A DNA stretch of 64,000 bases from Liquorilactobacillus nagelii DSM 13675. Its GTDB lineage: Bacteria; Bacillota; Bacilli; Lactobacillales; Lactobacillaceae. A program made the position numbers and the translations under genes. Within the stretch, counting starts at the first letter, position 1, and each line of letters begins with the position of its first letter. This document shows, piece after piece, positions 61,168-64,000 of the stretch. The stretch is taken from assembly GCF_019444005.1 (NCBI RefSeq), contig NZ_CP049304.1, positions 1 through 64,000 on the forward strand. The letters are read 5' to 3'. The notes beneath the pieces were generated by a model that had not been told where the DNA came from, ran no database searches, and worked only from the letters and a program-made list of their open reading frames with translations.

Positions 61168-61229
61168 AGTAATTATTACTGTTTACATAGAGAAAAAAAT
61201 ATCATATACTGTTAAGAGTAATTATTACT
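61168..61229 (+). promoter_or_regulatory. promoter flanked by two Zur-type palindromes
   Basis: AGTAATTATTACT occurs twice, at 61168-61180 and 61217-61229, 49 bp apart; its core GTAATNATTAC is that of the Firmicutes Zur box. Between them lie TTTACA (61182-61187) and TATACT (61205-61210) with a 17-nt spacer. One box sits just upstream of the -35 and the other at the transcription start. Zinc-loaded Zur should shut the operon; zinc starvation should open it. Confidence 0.8.
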
Positions 61230-61256
61230 ATTAGTCAGAAAGAAAGGATGTTTTTT

Positions 61257-61526
61257 ATGGCAAAGAAATCGAAAATTGCAAAATTAAAGCGTCAAGAAGC
61301 TTTAGTTGCAAAATTTGCTGCTAGACGTCAAGCATTGAAAGCCAGTGGTGATTATCAGGCGTTAGCTAAATTGCCACGTGATAGTTCACCTGTTCGGCTG
61401 CACCATCGTGATCAGCTTGATGGACGACCACATGGTTATCTAGGCAAATTCAAAATGTCGCGACTAAACTTTCGTGAATTGGCATTAAAGGGCCAAATTC
61501 CAGGAGTTAAAAAAGCTAGTTGGTAA
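61257..61526 (+). CDS. rpsN: 30S ribosomal protein S14, zinc-independent paralogue
   Basis: An 89-aa S14 of the long type ([40 protein letters not shown]). It has no cysteine at all, so the zinc-ribbon of the housekeeping S14 is absent. Such C-minus copies replace the zinc protein during zinc limitation. ATG 61257 follows AAAGGA; two in-frame earlier codons (61248) are not needed. First gene of the Zur-box operon. Confidence 0.94.
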   Translation: MAKKSKIAKLKRQEALVAKFAARRQALKASGDYQALAKLPRDSSPVRLHHRDQLDGRPHGYLGKFKMSRLNFRELALKGQIPGVKKASW

Positions 61527-61540
61527 AGGGAGAATAAATT

Positions 61541-61699
61541 ATGGCAGTTCCAGCAAGAAAAACTTCAAAATCACGTAAAAAACAACGGCGAACACAACAA
61601 AAACTTAAACAACCGGCAATTTCACTTGACCCTAAAACAGGAGAGTATCATCGTAGCCATCATTATTCATTAACAGAAATTAAAAATCGCAGGAGCTAA
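61541..61699 (+). CDS. rpmF: 50S ribosomal protein L32, zinc-independent type
   Basis: A 52-aa protein beginning [20 protein letters not shown] and continuing [18 protein letters not shown]. It has the L32 start but none of the four zinc-binding cysteines. GGGAGAA precedes ATG 61541, 14 nt after rpsN. It belongs to the same operon and the same zinc-sparing strategy. Confidence 0.85.
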   Translation: MAVPARKTSKSRKKQRRTQQKLKQPAISLDPKTGEYHRSHHYSLTEIKNRRS

Positions 61700-61703
61700 C
61701 ATT

Positions 61704-62090
61704 ATGAATTCAATAATTTATCCTCCGTTAGTTGAACAGGCCGTAACAGAATTAGCGGCGGGAGAACCAATTACTGCCGCTTATCAAGCTCAAGTTTATC
61801 GAGCGTTAGTCAAAGACCAAATTATTGATGAGTTTGGTAATCCAACTCAACAAGCATTGCAGCAAGGCTGGGTAACAGAGGTTGTTGAAAAATCAGATTT
61901 GACTTGGCGAGAATTCATAGAACTTTATCCAGTTTTTGGCAATTTTGCTCAAGACTTTAAAAAGTTTGATGGTTTTTGGGAAGTTACGCTTGAGTTTAAA
62001 AATTTTTTAATTCATGAACTGAAAGGAGCTGCTTTTACTGAAATTGAAAAACAGCAGATCCAAGATTTTTTAGGTGGAAGGTTGGAATAG
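61704..62090 (+). CDS. uncharacterised 128-aa protein in the zinc-free ribosomal operon
   Basis: An acidic soluble protein (MNSIIYPPLVEQAVTELAAG...). No membrane segment or cysteine. LTWREFIELYPVFGNFAQDF and an aromatic-rich middle suggest a compact helical fold. AGGAG precedes ATG 61704, 4 nt after rpmF, and rpmG starts 3 nt after its stop, so it is embedded in the operon. I recognise no family. By position it could be a ribosome-associated factor used in zinc starvation, in the manner of the mycobacterial Mrf gene placed in a similar operon; that is inference. Confidence 0.75.
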   Translation: MNSIIYPPLVEQAVTELAAGEPITAAYQAQVYRALVKDQIIDEFGNPTQQALQQGWVTEVVEKSDLTWREFIELYPVFGNFAQDFKKFDGFWEVTLEFKNFLIHELKGAAFTEIEKQQIQDFLGGRLE

Positions 62091-62093
62091 AAA

Positions 62094-62243
62094 ATGAGAG
62101 TACATGTAATCTTAGAGTGTGAAGAGACTGGCGAACGGATTTACTTAACCAGTAAGAATAAAAGAAATACTCCTGAGAGACTGCGATTAAAAAAGTATTC
62201 ACCAAAACTCATGCGTAAAGCCTGGTTTGTGGAAACAAAATAG
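62094..62243 (+). CDS. rpmG: 50S ribosomal protein L33, zinc-independent paralogue
   Basis: A 49-aa L33 ([40 protein letters not shown]). Only one cysteine remains; the housekeeping form has CxxC twice. ATG 62094 is 3 nt after the preceding stop. Third zinc-sparing ribosomal protein of this operon. Confidence 0.9.
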   Translation: MRVHVILECEETGERIYLTSKNKRNTPERLRLKKYSPKLMRKAWFVETK

Positions 62244-62259
62244 TTATTGGAGGTGAAAA

Positions 62260-62373
62260 ATGGAAAAAGAATCATTAGCAGGGGCCTATCGTAAATTAAA
62301 GAGCCCCAATAAAAAGACTAAAAAACGAGCATTACGTTTGATTCACGAAACAAAACGTAAGAAAAATAAATAA
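62260..62373 (+). CDS. uncharacterised 37-aa basic protein
   Basis: A very lysine/arginine-rich peptide (MEKESLAGAYRKLKSPNKKT, ending ETKRKKNK). GGAGG lies 7 nt before ATG 62260, 16 nt after rpmG, so it is probably the last gene of the operon. Size and charge suit a ribosome- or RNA-binding peptide. It does not look like L34 or L36. No family recognised. Confidence 0.65.
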   Translation: MEKESLAGAYRKLKSPNKKTKKRALRLIHETKRKKNK

Positions 62374-62380
62374 CTATGTT

Positions 62381-62440
62381 AAAAAAACTCTTCAAAGTCA
62401 AGTAGTATTGAAAAAACTAACTTGATTGAAGAGTTTTTTA
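62381..62440. terminator. bidirectional terminator after the ribosomal cluster
   Basis: AAAAAACTCTTC...TCAAGT pairs with ACTTGA...GAAGAGTTTTTT, between convergent units. Confidence 0.88.
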
Positions 62441-62461
62441 TTTAATCTAAATTGATGTTAA

Positions 62462-62935
62462 TTAAAACTTAATTTCATCGAGACTTCTTAAATGACGTTT
62501 AGAAATTTCCTTAACTTTATTGTTGCGTCGCAAGTATTTCTCTTCAGTTAATGGATCAGTTGTCATCCAAGTCTTAACAATTTCAGCTGCAATTGCAGAC
62601 CCAATGATTTTGCCCCCCAAGCATAAAACATTGCTGTTAGTGTGTTGACGAGCTAATTTAGCACAAAACGGATCTTGACAGACAACGGCATCAATTCCTA
62701 AAATCCGATTAGCAATTAAAGCACTGCCATAACCAACACCATCAATAAAGATTCCCCGATCGTATTCATGTTTAGCTACTGCAAGGGATGCAGGGTAAAC
62801 AAAATCAGATAAGTCAACTGAATCGCCGCTAAATGGTCCGGCATCTTTAACTGTATGGCCCATCGCAGTTAGTTGTGCTGCAATTTCTTTTTTTAGTTCA
62901 TATCCAGCGTGATCACCAGCTAAAATAATTTTCAA
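62462..62935 (-). CDS. RpiB/LacA-family sugar-phosphate isomerase-like protein
   Basis: A 157-aa protein of the RpiB/LacAB fold: IILAGDHAGYELKKEIAAQL, GIFIDGVGYGSALIANR and RQHTNSNVLCLGGKIIG. The position of the RpiB catalytic cysteine is Asp (IDGVG), as in LacA, yet no LacB partner is adjacent. I choose TTG 62935 because homology starts there; ATG 62995 lies on top of a TATAAT box. Either it pairs with a LacB encoded elsewhere (one is at 10133) or it has another role. Confidence 0.75.
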   Translation of the reverse strand: MKIILAGDHAGYELKKEIAAQLTAMGHTVKDAGPFSGDSVDLSDFVYPASLAVAKHEYDRGIFIDGVGYGSALIANRILGIDAVVCQDPFCAKLARQHTNSNVLCLGGKIIGSAIAAEIVKTWMTTDPLTEEKYLRRNNKVKEISKRHLRSLDEIKF

Positions 62936-62993
62936 ATAAATCGCTTCTTTCTTATGCTTTCTTGAATAGATTAAGGATAAATTATCCCTTGCC

Positions 62994-63022
62994 ATTATAA
63001 CAGTAAATCTGCCCAGTGTCGG
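62994..63022 (-). promoter_or_regulatory. promoter of the RpiB-like gene
   Basis: On the minus strand CCGACA (63022-63017) and TATAAT (62999-62994) are 17 nt apart. The A of the apparent ATG at 62995 is part of this -10 box. Confidence 0.6.
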
Positions 63023-63044
63023 TGATATTTTTCAGATAATAACT

Positions 63045-63593
63045 TTATTCAAGTTTGATTAAAATTTGATTCAAAATATTGGACAATTCATAGGGTGCTG
63101 TGTCCGAGTCACGCATCAACCAATTAATGAAAATATTGATTGCGCCAGTTACGGTAAATAAAATTTCAAAGTAAGCTTGTTTGTTAGCTTGAGTTATTTT
63201 TTCAATTTTTAAAATTCGTCTGGTAAATAAATTAATTAAATTATTGGTTAATTTATTTTCACTATCTTTTTTGAATAATACTTGGAAAAAACTTTTTTGT
63301 TCAGCTACATAATTGATTAATTCTTGCATTAAATTTTTGAAATTTGAAGCTAAAGTACTGGCTGGATAGAGCCGATCAAAGCGATTGGTTAATCCACTTA
63401 ATAAATTATTGATAATTTGATCATATAAATCATAGACATCTTCATAGTGCAGGTAAAAGGTACTACGGGCAATATCAGCTCTTTTAGTAATATCGGCAAC
63501 CGTAACTTCATTAATTTTTTTGTGACTTAATAAATCGAAAAAGCTTTTTCTAATAGCTTGTTGGGTTTTGGTAATGCGCCGATCAATTCTCAT
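63045..63593 (-). CDS. TetR/AcrR-family transcriptional regulator
   Basis: A 182-aa regulator with an N-terminal helix-turn-helix (ITKTQQAIRKSFFDLLSHKK; VADITKRADIARSTFYLHYE) and a helical ligand domain. Divergent from the MMPL exporter gene that begins 226 nt away, which it probably represses. The C-terminal segment (ITQANKQAYFEILFTVTGAI) matches TetR_C-type domains near such exporters in lactobacilli. AGGAGA precedes ATG 63593. Confidence 0.88.
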   Translation of the reverse strand: MRIDRRITKTQQAIRKSFFDLLSHKKINEVTVADITKRADIARSTFYLHYEDVYDLYDQIINNLLSGLTNRFDRLYPASTLASNFKNLMQELINYVAEQKSFFQVLFKKDSENKLTNNLINLFTRRILKIEKITQANKQAYFEILFTVTGAINIFINWLMRDSDTAPYELSNILNQILIKLE

Positions 63594-63819
63594 AACATTC
63601 TCCTGTTTTTAGACAATTTCAAGCCAGGTGTCCATTAATAAACAATTTTTATCAAATTGATCTTTGGCTACAGTGACTCTACTAATATAATAAGTGATAA
63701 ACCTTGAAAAATTAAGCCGGAATTGCTAATTTTAGCAGTTATTTAGCATTCCAAAAGAAAAACTTTAATTCTTTAATAAAACTTAAAAATTCAGCAAGTT
63801 TGCAGTCAGGAGAATGAGA

Positions 63820-64000
63820 ATGAAGAAAATATTTTTTAGCGGACACAAGTGGTGGGCACTCGGCTGGTCAGTTTTATTGCTAATTGCTTTAATATTTGCC
63901 CCTAATGTTGCTAATGTAACCAAAAACAGTTCAATTCCTAGCAACTATCAAAGTAGTCAAGCAACTAAATTGCAAAATAAGTGGGGAAGCAAGCAAAATA
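63820..64000 (+). CDS. MMPL/RND-family exporter, 3'-truncated by the window
   Basis: The first 60 codons of a membrane protein: MKKIFFSGHKWWALGWSVLL, a first helix to about residue 30, then an extracytoplasmic region with SSQATKLQNKWGSKQN, as in MMPL-type transporters. CAGGAG lies 7 nt before ATG 63820. The divergent TetR gene supports a drug- or lipid-export role. The rest lies outside the window. Confidence 0.65.
   Translation, partial: MKKIFFSGHKWWALGWSVLLLIALIFAPNVANVTKNSSIPSNYQSSQATKLQNKWGSKQN

Noticed and set aside
62935..62995. ATG 62995 as start of the RpiB-like protein
   Set aside because: The ATG overlaps a TATAAT promoter box, has no ribosome binding site and adds 20 residues without family similarity.
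1..64000. CRISPR array, tRNA or rRNA genes, prophage
   Set aside because: No regular spaced repeats, cloverleaf-like GGTTCGAATCC elements, conserved rRNA blocks or phage structural genes were seen on either strand.

Overview
The window reads as the chromosome of a low-GC lactobacillus. Low GC, strong AGGAGG-type ribosome binding sites, frequent TTG/GTG starts and a very fermentative gene set (tagatose-6-phosphate pathway, maltose uptake, lactate oxidase, class III fructose bisphosphatase, MalL/MalT) all point to Lactobacillaceae. An EAL-domain protein and a flavin-based redox operon would suit a Liquorilactobacillus-type species, but that placement is a guess from gene content. No tRNA, rRNA, CRISPR array or prophage was seen.

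Layout. (1) 1-4.5 kb: Leloir genes galK, galT, galM, galE. The galK and galT reading frames are broken by five single-base losses. (2) 4.7-14.3 kb: a zinc alcohol dehydrogenase, a galactitol-type PTS (EIIA, EIIB, EIIC), a DeoR repressor, and the tagatose-6-phosphate pathway lacA-lacB-lacD1-lacX-DUF4867-lacC. Candidate repressor sites share the core AACAAAA-N2-AAAC. (3) 14.3-19.2 kb: an RpiR regulator divergent from a PfkB kinase, a fructose-type PTS EIIBCA and lacD2, probably a tagatose-1-phosphate route. The PTS gene is split by an exact 13-bp tandem duplication and lacD2 is 99.5% identical to lacD1. (4) 19.5-35.3 kb: housekeeping and accessory genes (fbp, an AI-2E-type exporter, a MalY/PatB lyase, gpmA, proline iminopeptidase, tautomerase, metallophosphoesterase, nitroreductase, DUF3290/DUF421, a YjeM-like permease, VanZ, CHAD, EamA). 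(5) 35.4-41 kb: malL-malT divergent from a LacI regulator with an operator/cre cluster, then an AEC transporter with its MarR regulator. (6) 41.3-47.5 kb: an orphan PD-(D/E)xK-like nuclease, a NADH-oxidase homologue lacking the redox cysteine, an EAL protein, lactate oxidase, a UDG-like protein and DUF488. (7) 47.5-51.2 kb: an FMN-riboswitch-controlled ribD-ribE-ribBA-ribH operon. (8) 51.4-60.3 kb: a GT-C membrane protein, PAP2, DedA, then a two-component system divergent from an FMN_bind/ApbE/ferric-reductase operon. (9) 60.4-62.4 kb: transposase debris followed by zinc-independent ribosomal proteins S14, L32 and L33 with two unknown small genes, behind a promoter flanked by two Zur-type palindromes. 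(10) 62.4-64 kb: an RpiB/LacA-like protein, and a TetR regulator divergent from an MMPL exporter cut by the window edge.

How it fits together. Galactose can enter the Leloir pathway (if galKT work) or be phosphorylated by the PTS and pass through LacAB, LacC and LacD. The 15-19 kb cluster would feed the same aldolase step from tagatose or a related ketose. Riboflavin synthesis lies a few kilobases from the flavinylated redox operon that would consume flavin.

The most promising place for something new is the 61.1-62.4 kb zinc-starvation ribosome cluster with its uncharacterised 128-aa and 37-aa proteins. Next come the split PTS gene, the lacD pair, the orphan nuclease and the apparent AUC start of the metallophosphoesterase.
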